Shown piece by piece: positions 48,388 through 57,095 of a DNA stretch of 64,000 nucleotides. A model generated the notes under the pieces. That model was not told the origin of the DNA. It was given only the letters and a program-made list of their open reading frames with translations, and ran no database searches. The number at the start of each line of letters is the position of its first letter. Position 1 is the stretch's first letter. The DNA comes from a bacterium (lineage in GTDB: Bacteria; Bacillota; Bacilli; Lactobacillales; Streptococcaceae). A program made the position numbers and the translations under genes. Location of the stretch: positions 1 through 64,000 of the forward strand of contig CAJNBX010000009.1 in NCBI GenBank assembly GCA_905221115.1, written 5' to 3'.

Positions 48388-49634
48388 TAGATATCATTTT
48401 TGAGATTAAGACCTGTCAAAAGAATAGCTAGCAAGGAAAGACCAACAAATAGCATCCAAGTCAACTGTATATTCCATACGGCTACTAGTGAAAAACAAGA
48501 TGTTCCCACAGGTATGGACAAGGTAAACAATAAACCTAAAAAATTACTGGTACGAGCTAGAACCTCTGGAGCTAGATTTTTCAGGAGCATGGCACTAATC
48601 TTTGGTTGAACTTTACCAGACACATACAGAGTTGAACAGAGAAATAGTAAACCAAGTACGACTTGATTGAATAAATTAGCTAGACCAATTAGACTGAGTC
48701 CTACGGTCACCCACATCATCAATCTAGGCAAGGACTGCTTCCCAAAATAATCATTGCCCGTAAGGCTACTGATGATGATTGCTAACAAAGCACAGAATTG
48801 ACTGATAAATAATGCCTCTGTGTAAGAAAAGTCCAAAAGAGAATGGCTCAAAAAGAAGATGTTATAGATGCTTCCTAAAGCGCCACCCAAGGCATTGATA
48901 AGCAAGACTGCAAAGAGCATAAAACCAAAGTTTTTCTGTCCACCTTTAAGAAAAACGAGACGTAAATTTCGATAAATCGTTAGGAACTGCTCTTTAATCG
49001 GAAGCTTCTCATTTTTTAGAATTTCACCATCAGCAGATGACATTGACAGGCTCAATTTGCTTTTTCCTAAAAAGAGGATAACGGCTGATACTAGGAAAAA
49101 ACAGGCATTGATTCCCGCAACGAGGGAAAAACTGTTAACCGATAGACCTAAGAGCCAAACTCCGAAAGCTTGACCACCAATAGCTGAAATATAGGTGATG
49201 AACTGGGAAAAAGAATAAGCCTCCATCAAATCATCTTCAGCTACTTTTTCCTTAATAAGAGGCATACGCAAACCACCAGCAAAATCACTGATGACATCAC
49301 TAATGACATTGATCAAACACAGGCTAGAAAAGGCAAAGAGACTAGCTTGCTGAACAACTAGGGCTGCCAGAAAAAATAAAACCGCCTGAAACAAACCGCT
49401 ATAGACCATCCATTTGACCTTGTCTCTCGTGTAATCTGCCCGAATCCCTACAAAAACTGTAAAGAGAGTCGGAAGAATCATGACAATATTCGCCATAGCA
49501 ACAGCAAAAGATGCTTTTTGCAAGGTCGATGCATAAACGATAAATACCAGGTTGAAAATCGAAGCACCAAAAGCATTGAAGAAGCGTGACAAAGTCAAGA
49601 GTCGATAAGCTTGATTTCTAAACAATAGTTTCAT
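48387..49634 (-). CDS. MFS transporter (macrolide-efflux-like)
   Basis: 415 residues with about twelve helices. The loop between helices 2 and 3 carries GIRADYTRDKVKWM, a variant of MFS motif A. Closest in layout to the Mef/ExuT-like group of streptococcal drug exporters, but substrate is not determinable. It is followed by a BOX element that completes its stop codon. Encoded next to an Rgg regulator on the same strand, which may control it. Confidence 0.8.
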   Translation of the reverse strand: MKLLFRNQAYRLLTLSRFFNAFGASIFNLVFIVYASTLQKASFAVAMANIVMILPTLFTVFVGIRADYTRDKVKWMVYSGLFQAVLFFLAALVVQQASLFAFSSLCLINVISDVISDFAGGLRMPLIKEKVAEDDLMEAYSFSQFITYISAIGGQAFGVWLLGLSVNSFSLVAGINACFFLVSAVILFLGKSKLSLSMSSADGEILKNEKLPIKEQFLTIYRNLRLVFLKGGQKNFGFMLFAVLLINALGGALGSIYNIFFLSHSLLDFSYTEALFISQFCALLAIIISSLTGNDYFGKQSLPRLMMWVTVGLSLIGLANLFNQVVLGLLFLCSTLYVSGKVQPKISAMLLKNLAPEVLARTSNFLGLLFTLSIPVGTSCFSLVAVWNIQLTWMLFVGLSLLAILLTGLNLKNDI

Positions 49635-49680
49635 AGATAATCTCCCTTCTTGTTCGAAGTTTTATGTGAAATATGACTAT

Positions 49681-49689
49681 AGTATAGCA
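49681..49689 (-). promoter_or_regulatory. Extended -10 promoter of the MFS gene
   Basis: Minus strand TGC-TATACT; weak -35. Confidence 0.5.
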
Positions 49690-49739
49690 CTTAGAAATTT
49701 TAGAGGAAAATTTTTGAATATATGCAACAAATAAAATGA

Positions 49740-49800
49740 ACAAAAAGAAACGATAGAATCCCTCCAGTGACACGAGAGAGCCCAACAGTTCTATCGCTTC
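49740..49800 (-). terminator. Terminator of the Rgg gene
   Basis: Minus-strand stem GAAGCGATAGAA/TTCTATCGTTTC with a 30-base loop, followed by TTTTTG. Confidence 0.65.
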
Positions 49801-49833
49801 AGATTTTAAATTATTTTCTTGGTTTGCAGATAT

Positions 49834-50685
49834 TCAATAATCGGTCGTTTTTCTATAGTATTCGGCAGATTTGTGACAGCCAAGTATCTCAAAAATACGG
49901 ACAGCATCTTCCATCTTTTTCTGACCTTCCTTGACTCTACCTTGCTTGCTATCAAGGAGACCTTCCGCCCACAAATAGACAATTCGGAAATAGGTTTCAT
50001 TTTCATTGTAGAAATGCTCTTCGATGACACGTTTAAAATAAGAGGCATTGGTAAATTCTTCACACTCAATGCTGGCTAAAAAGCCATTCAATAGTATAGT
50101 GTGAAACAGGTTTCGATTGCCAGACATTTCCATTAGAAAATCAGATTTTCGTACCATCTCTCTAACATACCTAGTGAAAAGAGAAACAGATAGAAATGGT
50201 GAACTGACTGAAAATAAATTGAGTTCATAGATTCCCCAAATCTCGGTAGAAAACAAATAATCATGAAGAACTTTCCCTTCCTCTGCTGTTAACTCTACCC
50301 TTTCATCCATACTCTTCATATAAGACTTGATAATAATAGCATTTAGAATATGTTTCTGTTTGTTTTGAGAATGGGCATGCTTTTGATACTCCTTACGATA
50401 CAAGTCCTCAAGCGGAGCTATATTCTTTGGATCCAAGACATCTATGATTTCTTTTCTCAACTCAGAATCTGTATCATACTGAAATCCTCTCGCTAGAAAG
50501 AGGATTTCCTCCACACTGGCAGATATATTTTCTAGGGCAAATAGAAACTTTTCCACCGAAAGCTCACTCTGACCTGTTTCAAAGCGAGATAACATAGACG
50601 GCGAAAATTGTCCTCCAGTTGCTTGTCTCAGCGAGATATTTCTTGACTCTCGTAATTGTCTAAAGACTTTTCCAATCTGCTCCAT
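49834..50685 (-). CDS. Rgg/GadR/MutR family transcriptional regulator
   Basis: 283 residues. N-terminal XRE helix-turn-helix (about 6-60, ISLRQATGGQFSPSMLSRFE) plus a long C-terminal helical repeat domain (about 70-283), the Rgg architecture that senses short peptides. I found no short hydrophobic peptide gene beside it. Likely target: the adjacent MFS gene. Confidence 0.88.
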   Translation of the reverse strand: MEQIGKVFRQLRESRNISLRQATGGQFSPSMLSRFETGQSELSVEKFLFALENISASVEEILFLARGFQYDTDSELRKEIIDVLDPKNIAPLEDLYRKEYQKHAHSQNKQKHILNAIIIKSYMKSMDERVELTAEEGKVLHDYLFSTEIWGIYELNLFSVSSPFLSVSLFTRYVREMVRKSDFLMEMSGNRNLFHTILLNGFLASIECEEFTNASYFKRVIEEHFYNENETYFRIVYLWAEGLLDSKQGRVKEGQKKMEDAVRIFEILGCHKSAEYYRKTTDY

Positions 50686-50749
50686 AGACTTCCCCTTGAT
50701 TCAGTATTTTCTTCATTTTATCATATTTTTCAGAAAATTCATCAAAAAC

Positions 50750-50778
50750 TTGCCAAATTGTCAGAATTATGAGAAAAT
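50750..50778 (+). promoter_or_regulatory. Promoter of the SufT-like gene
   Basis: -35 TTGCCA, 17-base spacer, extended -10 TGA-GAAAAT. Confidence 0.55.
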
Positions 50779-50808
50779 AGAGGATATTTATCACGTGGAG
50801 GGACTGTT

Positions 50809-51150
50809 ATGAGAGACGATATCAAAATCAATGACCGCGCTTTAGCCTTGCAAGACCAAATTATCGAAAAACTAGAGAAGGTTTTTGATACAGATGTGGA
50901 ATTGGATGTTTACAATCTAGGGCTGATTTATGAAATCAATCTAGACGAAACAGGCCTCTGCAAAATTGTCATGACCTTCACCGATACTGCCTGCGATTGT
51001 GCCGAAAGCCTGCCTATTGAAATCGTTGCAGGTCTCAAACAAATCGAGGGTATCGAAGATGTCAAGGTTGAAGTTACCTGGTCGCCTGCCTGGAAAATCA
51101 CACGAATCAGTCGCTACGGCCGTATTGCCCTTGGACTGCCACCTCGTTAA
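50809..51150 (+). CDS. Metal-sulfur cluster assembly factor (DUF59/MIP18 family)
   Basis: 113 residues. The family core DVYNLGLIYEI and the Cys-containing TDTACDCAES are present. SufT/PaaD-like proteins help mature Fe-S enzymes. The convergent neighbour ilvD encodes an Fe-S dehydratase, which is suggestive but not proof of a link. GGAGGGA precedes the ATG. Monocistronic. Confidence 0.85.
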   Translation: MRDDIKINDRALALQDQIIEKLEKVFDTDVELDVYNLGLIYEINLDETGLCKIVMTFTDTACDCAESLPIEIVAGLKQIEGIEDVKVEVTWSPAWKITRISRYGRIALGLPPR

Positions 51151-51174
51151 GCAGGTAAATCACTTTTGAAGATG

Positions 51175-51206
51175 AAAAAAAGCAAGCCGAAGTTGGCTTG
51201 CTTTTT
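51175..51206. terminator. Terminator of the SufT-like gene
   Basis: AAAAAGCAAGCC/GGCTTGCTTTTT with a 6-base loop. Confidence 0.88.
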
Positions 51207-51207
51207 G

Positions 51208-51358
51208 ATACTCAATAAAAATCAAAGAGCAAACTAGAAAGCTAGCCGCAGGTTGCTCAAAACAGTGTTTTGAGGTTGTAGATAGAACTGACGAAGTCAG
51301 TAACCATACCTACGGCAAGGCGACGTTGACGTGGTTTGAAGAGATTTTCGAAGAGTAT
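51208..51358. repeat. BOX element
   Basis: 151 bp, near-identical to the copies at 29735 and 48237. It starts two bases after the previous terminator and ends four bases before the ilvD stop. Confidence 0.92.
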
Positions 51359-51362
51359 GAGT

Positions 51363-53066
51363 TTATTTTTTACCTGACTTGTTCATATTCCAGAAGTCTG
51401 TCACGGCTCCGCGTGAAGCAGATGATACGATGTGGGCATATTTACCGAGGACACCACGACTGTAAAGTGGTGGCAAGGTTGTTTCTGCCTTGCGTTTTTC
51501 AAGTTCTTCTTCGGATACGGCCATGGAAATTTCTTTGGTATCCTGGTCAACCGTAACGATATCACCTGTACGGAGGTAGGCAATCGGTCCACCATCCTGA
51601 GCTTCAGGAGCGATATGTCCAACAACCAGACCATAAGTACCACCAGAGAAACGTCCATCCGTCAAGAGGGCAACCTTGTCTCCCTGACCTTTACCAACAA
51701 TCATTGATGAAAGTGACAGCATCTCAGGCATACCAGGACCACCTTTAGGTCCAACGAAACGAACAACGACTACATCGCCATCAACGATTTCATCTGTCAG
51801 AACGGCCTGAATGGCATCTTCTTCTGAGTCAAAGACCTTAGCTGGTCCAACGTGACGACGAACTTTAACACCTGATACCTTGGCAACCGCACCGTCAGGA
51901 GCAAGGTTCCCGTTCAAGATGATAAGCGGACCATCTGCACGTTTTGGATTTTCAAGTGGCATGATGACTTTTTGACCTGGTGTGAGGTCTGCAAAGTCAG
52001 CTAAGTTTTCAGCAACAGTCTTACCAGTACATGTGATGCGATCTCCGTGAAGGAAACCATTTGCCAAGAGGTATCTCATAACCGCAGGCACACCACCGAC
52101 TTCGTAGAGGTCTTGGAAAACATACTGACCAGATGGTTTCAAGTCGGCCAAGTGAGGCACACGCTCTTGGATCGTATTGAAGTCCTCAAGTGACAAGTCA
52201 ACATTGGCAGCATGGGCAATGGCAAGCAAGTGAAGAGTGGCATTTGTAGAACCACCGAGAGCCATAGTCACAGTGATGGCATCTTCAAAGGCTTCACGAG
52301 TCAAGATATCTGATGGTTTGAGGCCAAGTTCCAACATCTTGACAACAGCACGTCCTGCTGCTTCAATGTCTTCTTTCTTGTCGGCTGATTCAGCTGGGTG
52401 AGATGAAGATCCTGGCAAACTCATACCCAGAACTTCGATAGCAGTCGCCATGGTATTAGCTGTATACATACCACCACAGCCACCAGGGCCAGGGCAGGCA
52501 TTACATTCAAGACGTTTCACGTCCTCAGCCGTCATGTCACCGTGGTTCCATTTTCCGATACCTTCAAAGACAGAAACCAAATCGATGTCTTTGCCATCAA
52601 GATTTCCAGGTGCAATGGTTCCACCATAGGCGAAAATAGCTGGAATATCCATATTAGCAATGGCAATCATAGAACCAGGCATGTTCTTGTCACAGCCACC
52701 GATAGCAACAAAGGCATCCACGTTGTGACCACCCATAGCCGCCTCGATAGAGTCCGCGATGATATCACGAGATGTCAAAGAGAAACGCATCCCAGGCGTT
52801 CCCATGGCAATCCCGTCCGCTACAGTGATAGTCCCAAACTGCACAGGCCAAGCGCCTGCAGATTTGACACCTTCTTTGGCTAATTTCCCAAAATCATGCA
52901 AGTGGATATTACATGGCGTATTTTCCGCCCAAGTCGAAATCACTCCCACAATCGGTGTTTCAAAGTCCTTATCTGTCATACCAGTCGCACGAAGCATGGC
53001 ACGGTTTGGCGATTTTACCATACTGTCATAAATGCTACTGCGGTGACGTTTATCTAATTCAGTCAT
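51363..53066 (-). CDS. ilvD: Dihydroxy-acid dehydratase
   Basis: 567 residues; converts 2,3-dihydroxy acids to 2-keto acids in valine, leucine and isoleucine synthesis. Cluster-ligand Cys residues lie in [10 protein letters not shown] and [15 protein letters not shown], and the conserved C-terminal [18 protein letters not shown] is intact. GGGAGGGA precedes the ATG. Monocistronic, away from other ilv genes. Confidence 0.97.
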   Translation of the reverse strand: MTELDKRHRSSIYDSMVKSPNRAMLRATGMTDKDFETPIVGVISTWAENTPCNIHLHDFGKLAKEGVKSAGAWPVQFGTITVADGIAMGTPGMRFSLTSRDIIADSIEAAMGGHNVDAFVAIGGCDKNMPGSMIAIANMDIPAIFAYGGTIAPGNLDGKDIDLVSVFEGIGKWNHGDMTAEDVKRLECNACPGPGGCGGMYTANTMATAIEVLGMSLPGSSSHPAESADKKEDIEAAGRAVVKMLELGLKPSDILTREAFEDAITVTMALGGSTNATLHLLAIAHAANVDLSLEDFNTIQERVPHLADLKPSGQYVFQDLYEVGGVPAVMRYLLANGFLHGDRITCTGKTVAENLADFADLTPGQKVIMPLENPKRADGPLIILNGNLAPDGAVAKVSGVKVRRHVGPAKVFDSEEDAIQAVLTDEIVDGDVVVVRFVGPKGGPGMPEMLSLSSMIVGKGQGDKVALLTDGRFSGGTYGLVVGHIAPEAQDGGPIAYLRTGDIVTVDQDTKEISMAVSEEELEKRKAETTLPPLYSRGVLGKYAHIVSSASRGAVTDFWNMNKSGKK

Positions 53067-53093
53067 TTGTTCCCTCCCATTTCAGTTTTTACT

Positions 53094-53102
53094 ATTATAG
53101 CA
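53094..53102 (-). promoter_or_regulatory. Extended -10 promoter of ilvD
   Basis: Minus strand TGC-TATAAT about 27 bases before the start; no convincing -35. Confidence 0.6.
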
Positions 53103-53296
53103 CATTTTAAAAGCAATGAACAGAAGGAAATTCTTGAATTTTCAGAAAATTTCGATTAATTTGGTTAATGACCTTCTAATTTTTTCATCTTTTTTTGTCA
53201 AGTAACTTTACTTTACAAAAAAAATGTGTTATCCTAGTATGGTTGATGAAAATCAGTAGATTGAATCGAATATAAATACCTAAAGGAGAAATCAAA

Positions 53297-53479
53297 ATGG
53301 CAGTACCTGCACGTCGCACTTCAAAAGCGAAGAAAAACAAACGTCGTACACACTACAAAGTAACAGCTCCATCTGTAAACTTTGACGAAACTACTGGAGA
53401 TTACTCACGTTCTCACCGTGTATCACTTAAAGGATACTACAAAGGACGTAAAATCGCTAAAGCTGCATCAGCTGAATAA
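53297..53479 (+). CDS. rpmF: 50S ribosomal protein L32
   Basis: 60 residues, [19 protein letters not shown] start typical of L32; no CxxC zinc motif, so the zinc-independent form. AAAGGAGA precedes the ATG. First gene of rpmF-rpmG. Confidence 0.97.
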
Positions 53480-53494
53480 TAGAAGGGAGATATC

Positions 53495-53644
53495 ATGCGC
53501 GTAAATATTACACTTGAACACAAAGAATCTGGTGAACGCTTGTACCTTACTTCTAAAAACAAACGTAACACTCCAGACCGTCTTCAATTGAAGAAATACT
53601 CACCAAAACTTCGCAAACACGTTGTGTTTACAGAGGTTAAGTAA
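53495..53644 (+). CDS. rpmG: 50S ribosomal protein L33 (zinc-free type)
   Basis: 49 residues, [20 protein letters not shown] start; lacks Cys pairs. AAGGGAGA precedes the ATG. The last four codons plus stop (Thr-Glu-Val-Lys-stop) belong to the attachment site of the element that begins here. The element's version uses different codons from those left at its right end, but encodes the same residues. Confidence 0.96.
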
Positions 53645-53645
53645 G
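53628..53645. other. attL (left attachment site) inside rpmG
   Basis: TTACAGAGGTTAAGTAAG, matching attR at 63877 at 16 of 18 positions. Contains the rpmG stop codon. Confidence 0.8.
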
Positions 53646-53738
53646 GGTTTCAGTACACGTCAATAGACGTCAAAATATTGATTTGAAGCGATTTTTGATT
53701 TTTCGAAATTCATTACATTGTGCTACAAATCAATAAAA

Positions 53739-53762
53739 ACTCTACCTTTTACTCTACCTTTT
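53739..53762 (+). repeat. Left integrase arm-type sites
   Basis: Two copies of ACTCTACC spaced 12 bp apart, followed by TTTT. The same pair with the same spacing and orientation recurs at the right end (63784). Confidence 0.65.
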
Positions 53763-53792
53763 TAGATAATATATCATTTGGATATTGAAGTT

Positions 53793-53825
53793 AAACCCTG
53801 CTATCATTTCGATAGCAGGGTTTTT
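53793..53825 (+). terminator. Element-borne terminator near the left end
   Basis: Perfect 13-bp stem AAACCCTGCTATC/GATAGCAGGGTTT with a 5-base loop and TTTTTGATTTTT on the plus strand. It would stop rpmFG transcripts that now run into the element. It also lies just past the TIR gene stop on the other strand. Confidence 0.8.
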
Positions 53826-53860
53826 GATTTTTGCATTTACAACTCAAAGTAGATTCTCAA

Positions 53861-55096
53861 CTAAAATCTGGAACGGAGCTCCCTCACAATTTCATTTTCT
53901 CTTTTCTTAATAGCTTGTTCTATATCTTTTATAGTTTTCTCCTTGTTTTTTCGAAATGCTATTTGGTCTGGAAAGAGCGAATCATCGATATACAAAATCT
54001 TTAATTGAATCAATTTCGCAATTAAGTCTTGCAAGTTTTGACCATCCAACTTCTCCGTTTCAATGGCAGATTTCAAAGAAAATCTTTGTTTTTCTACTTC
54101 TCCACTCCAAGTTTTGAAAAAACTAAATTGAATATTTCGCCAAGTAAATGCATCACAATTAATAACTGCTTGAAATTCATGCTCATCCATTAGAAGGGCT
54201 GATACATCTTGAGGTTTAGCTCTAAAGTTATAAGGCAAGTGAATATTGACAAAAATATCTACAGAAGAGTAGCATAATACTCTTTTAAGATATCTTTTCA
54301 GTAAATTCATTCCAACATTAATTTTATGTGGACTCATTTCTATTTTTATAAAAGGATAATAGAAACCTTCTGTTTCTTCTTCCTTTGGAAGACTAAACGT
54401 TAAAAAGATTCCATAAAAATTCAAGCTGACAGAATCCCTGTTTCTACTAACAATAGAATATTTAACTTGATTTTCTTGTAAAAATTCCTCGGTAGGATAA
54501 AGAAGTCCCGAACAAATCTTATTATAAAGCGTTAGCTCCTCCCCCTCTAAACTCTCAATTATATTAGGTTGAAAATCCTTATACCACGTTACTACCTTTA
54601 CTATTTTAGCAAACTCTTGATTAACATCATCTGTAATCCCAATAGAACTTATTTCTGAAAAGTCAGATTCCGTAAAAGATAACTTATGAGAGTAGTCAAA
54701 CTCCGAATTTAAAATAGAGATAATATTATTAAAACTATCAGCAGATTGTAAATCATATCCCTGTAACATTCCCAAGGGATATTTCAAATCAGAAACACTC
54801 ACTTTAAAGCACAGTGGTATAACTCTTATATTTTTAGAATATCCGAAGCCTGCTTCAAAAGATAACCATAAATTATTTATTGAGTTTGGAGTCACGAGCA
54901 AAAACATAATTCGAGACTCTTCAAGACCACGCTCGATAGTTGACAACCAATTTTTCCCAAATGGTATACTTTCACCATCACTTGAAACAAAAATCTGAAT
55001 CGTTCCTCCAGTGTACTCAATGAGCTTATCTTTTAAAGACTTGGCGATTTCTTTATCTAAACTAGAGTGACTGAAAAAAACTGTAGGCTTATTCAT
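53861..55096 (-). CDS. TIR-domain protein, probable defence effector
   Basis: 411 residues. N-terminal TIR domain (about 1-140): start PTVFFSHSSLDKEIA, BB-loop region SSDGESIPFGKNW, and the catalytic-type motif WLSFE with Glu81. The remaining 270 residues have no motif I recognise and could be the sensor half. Bacterial TIR proteins cleave or rearrange NAD in antiphage systems. AAAGG precedes the ATG. It lies 119 bp downstream of the restriction enzyme gene in the same orientation, inside a mobile element, which supports a defence role. Confidence 0.75.
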   Translation of the reverse strand: MNKPTVFFSHSSLDKEIAKSLKDKLIEYTGGTIQIFVSSDGESIPFGKNWLSTIERGLEESRIMFLLVTPNSINNLWLSFEAGFGYSKNIRVIPLCFKVSVSDLKYPLGMLQGYDLQSADSFNNIISILNSEFDYSHKLSFTESDFSEISSIGITDDVNQEFAKIVKVVTWYKDFQPNIIESLEGEELTLYNKICSGLLYPTEEFLQENQVKYSIVSRNRDSVSLNFYGIFLTFSLPKEEETEGFYYPFIKIEMSPHKINVGMNLLKRYLKRVLCYSSVDIFVNIHLPYNFRAKPQDVSALLMDEHEFQAVINCDAFTWRNIQFSFFKTWSGEVEKQRFSLKSAIETEKLDGQNLQDLIAKLIQLKILYIDDSLFPDQIAFRKNKEKTIKDIEQAIKKRENEIVRELRSRF

Positions 55097-55126
55097 TTAA
55101 CCTTTTCCTCTCAAAATATAATTAAT

Positions 55127-55158
55127 AGAATTTCCACTTTTCAGTAAAAATTCTATTT
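55127..55158 (-). terminator. Hairpin between the endonuclease and TIR genes
   Basis: ATAGAATTT/AAATTCTAT arms with a 14-base loop; poor U-tail. A TGG-TACAAT extended -10 farther upstream (near 55180 on the minus strand) may give the TIR gene its own promoter. Confidence 0.45.
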
Positions 55159-55215
55159 GTTTTTATGCTTATTTTATTGTACCAAACTACTCAGCTATTA
55201 TTGGATTTGCTAATA

Positions 55216-56025
55216 TCATTCAAAGCCTAAATAACTAGAAAAACCTAGTAAATAGAAAGCCATCGCAATAGATAAATCTTCGGAATCATAGTTTTGTTCA
55301 GCAGCAATGTCTCTAATTTCATTAAATACTGTATCATTTGGAATAGTTGAAGAATCTAATTCTGATACAGCCTTATTAATAACTTCTGGCAAAACCATGC
55401 ACATATTGTAGAAGGCATCTTTCTGTCCTGTCACAAGTGAATAGAATTGGTCTAAACTAACACGTCTTATATATTTATGACCCATTTTTTGACCATCAAC
55501 TTTTGGCTCCCATTTGATATTTTGAGAATTTTTCGCAATTGCTTCAACTAAAAAACACGCACAATCGTCATCTTGTAATAATTGGTTTTGCATTTTAATA
55601 AAAGTTTTACCAGAAGAAGCCGAATTCATTGTATTATGCTTATTTTTCATTTCCACATATACACGACTGACTCGAGAACCATCAGGCATTATTATCCCAT
55701 TTGTATTTTCAAAAATGACATCCCAACCACCATCTTCTCCATTATTCGGAACTCGACAGTGTTCAATATATTTGAAAATAGTTTGATGAAAATAGCCAAT
55801 ATCGTTATTATTTGATTTATCACGTTGTCTAAAAATCTCATTACTTATAATTTGTTCCCACGAACTTCTATAAACAGATTTATCAAAAATCAATTTTATT
55901 GGGTCAACAATATTCTTATTAAATCGTTTCAAATCAAAAGATTGTAGTTTCTCTCCGTATTTATCTATCGTCAATTGAACATGATTATAAAAATCTTTTT
56001 CACTAATAAATGATAGCTTCCACAT
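55216..56025 (-). CDS. Type II restriction endonuclease, Eco47II/Sau96I family
   Basis: 269 residues. The PD-(D/E)xK core is visible as GGWDVIF (Asp102) and VYVEMKNKHNT (Glu125, Lys127), in the arrangement of the Eco47II family, whose members cut GGNCC or GGWCC. Start ATG follows the methyltransferase stop with no gap and uses GGAGGCG in the end of that gene. The recognition sequence is inferred from family only. Confidence 0.82.
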   Translation of the reverse strand: MWKLSFISEKDFYNHVQLTIDKYGEKLQSFDLKRFNKNIVDPIKLIFDKSVYRSSWEQIISNEIFRQRDKSNNNDIGYFHQTIFKYIEHCRVPNNGEDGGWDVIFENTNGIIMPDGSRVSRVYVEMKNKHNTMNSASSGKTFIKMQNQLLQDDDCACFLVEAIAKNSQNIKWEPKVDGQKMGHKYIRRVSLDQFYSLVTGQKDAFYNMCMVLPEVINKAVSELDSSTIPNDTVFNEIRDIAAEQNYDSEDLSIAMAFYLLGFSSYLGFE

Positions 56026-57027
56026 TTATAACGCCTCCAAACTTTCTTTTATTTTCACTCCTACTTCATAAGCTAGACTAACAGGAACAGCATTCCCGAC
56101 TTGCTTGTATTGATTTCCCATACTACCTTGAAATTCCCAAGAATCTGGGAAACTCTGAATTCGAGCATTCTCACGAATAGTAAACGGACGCGCTTCCAAA
56201 GGATGGCAACGTTCCGTCTGTTTTTGAGTTGGAGATGTCAGGACAGTCAACGACGGTTCATCAAGACTCATTCGTCGTAAAATTCCCGTACGACCTCCTC
56301 CCATATCCCAAGTCGATTTCATATATTCTTTTGCAATGTCCTCTGGAATATCTCTCCAATACCCCCCTGGAGGCACTAATTCAAATATTTTTCTCTTTTG
56401 CTCTGAGTATTGCATTCCTTGACTTGATGGACAATCCATCAAAACATCTCGTAATACAGGTTTATAATTATGTGCCTCTGGATATTCAAAAGAAGTTCTA
56501 CTTGCTAAATCATTACGGATTCCAACCATGATCATTCGTTCTCGCTTTTGAGCAACACCATAATCCCAAGCATTCAAAACTTTTGATTGTACAGTATAGC
56601 CTTCCGATTCAAAAACATTCAAAATTGTTTCGTAAGTTTTTCCCTTGTCATGACTAGTCAAGCCTTTGACGTTTTCAAAAAGAAACATTTTAGGTTGTAA
56701 CTTTTCCAAAAAAACAGCGTAGTGGTAGAACAATGTTCCTCGTGTATCCTCTAAGCCTAATCGTTTTCCTGCATAAGAAAAAGATTGACAGGGCGCACCA
56801 CCACTTAGTAAATCTAACTCACCTTTTTTAATTGAAAAATACTCTTCCAAATCTAGTTTAGAAATATTTGCTATATCATCATGTATAACGTTCCAACTTG
56901 GACGGTTATATTTTAACGTTGCTGCTGCAGCACTGTCAAACTCTACTAATCCAATTGTATCAAAGCCTGCTTTTTCAATACCAAGTGCTAAACCTCCTGC
57001 ACCAGCAAATAATTCTATTGCTTTCAA
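56026..57027 (-). CDS. DNA (cytosine-5) methyltransferase of the type II R-M pair
   Basis: 333 residues with the usual order of motifs: I ELFAGAGGLALGIEKAGF, IV GGAPCQSFSYAG (Cys80 nucleophile), VI FENVKGL, VIII QKRERMIMVGIR, IX-X RENARIQSFPDSW and GNQYKQVGNAVP. It protects the host site from the downstream endonuclease. The start codon is TTG with GGAG upstream; a rare start may keep levels low. The target-recognition region (about 190-265) is intact. Confidence 0.93.
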   Translation of the reverse strand: MKAIELFAGAGGLALGIEKAGFDTIGLVEFDSAAAATLKYNRPSWNVIHDDIANISKLDLEEYFSIKKGELDLLSGGAPCQSFSYAGKRLGLEDTRGTLFYHYAVFLEKLQPKMFLFENVKGLTSHDKGKTYETILNVFESEGYTVQSKVLNAWDYGVAQKRERMIMVGIRNDLASRTSFEYPEAHNYKPVLRDVLMDCPSSQGMQYSEQKRKIFELVPPGGYWRDIPEDIAKEYMKSTWDMGGGRTGILRRMSLDEPSLTVLTSPTQKQTERCHPLEARPFTIRENARIQSFPDSWEFQGSMGNQYKQVGNAVPVSLAYEVGVKIKESLEAL

Positions 57028-57086
57028 ATTTTACTCCTTAATTATAGTAATAATAGCTATCTATCAAAAAAATTAACACTCATTTT

Positions 57087-57095
57087 ATTATATCA
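57087..57095 (-). promoter_or_regulatory. Extended -10 promoter of the R-M genes
   Basis: Minus strand TGA-TATAAT, just after the stop of the XRE-like gene, so the R-M genes can be expressed independently of it. Confidence 0.55.

Noticed and set aside
49635-49833. Short hydrophobic peptide (SHP) gene next to the Rgg regulator
   Set aside because: No frame of 20-30 codons with a hydrophobic C-terminus and a ribosome site was found on either strand.
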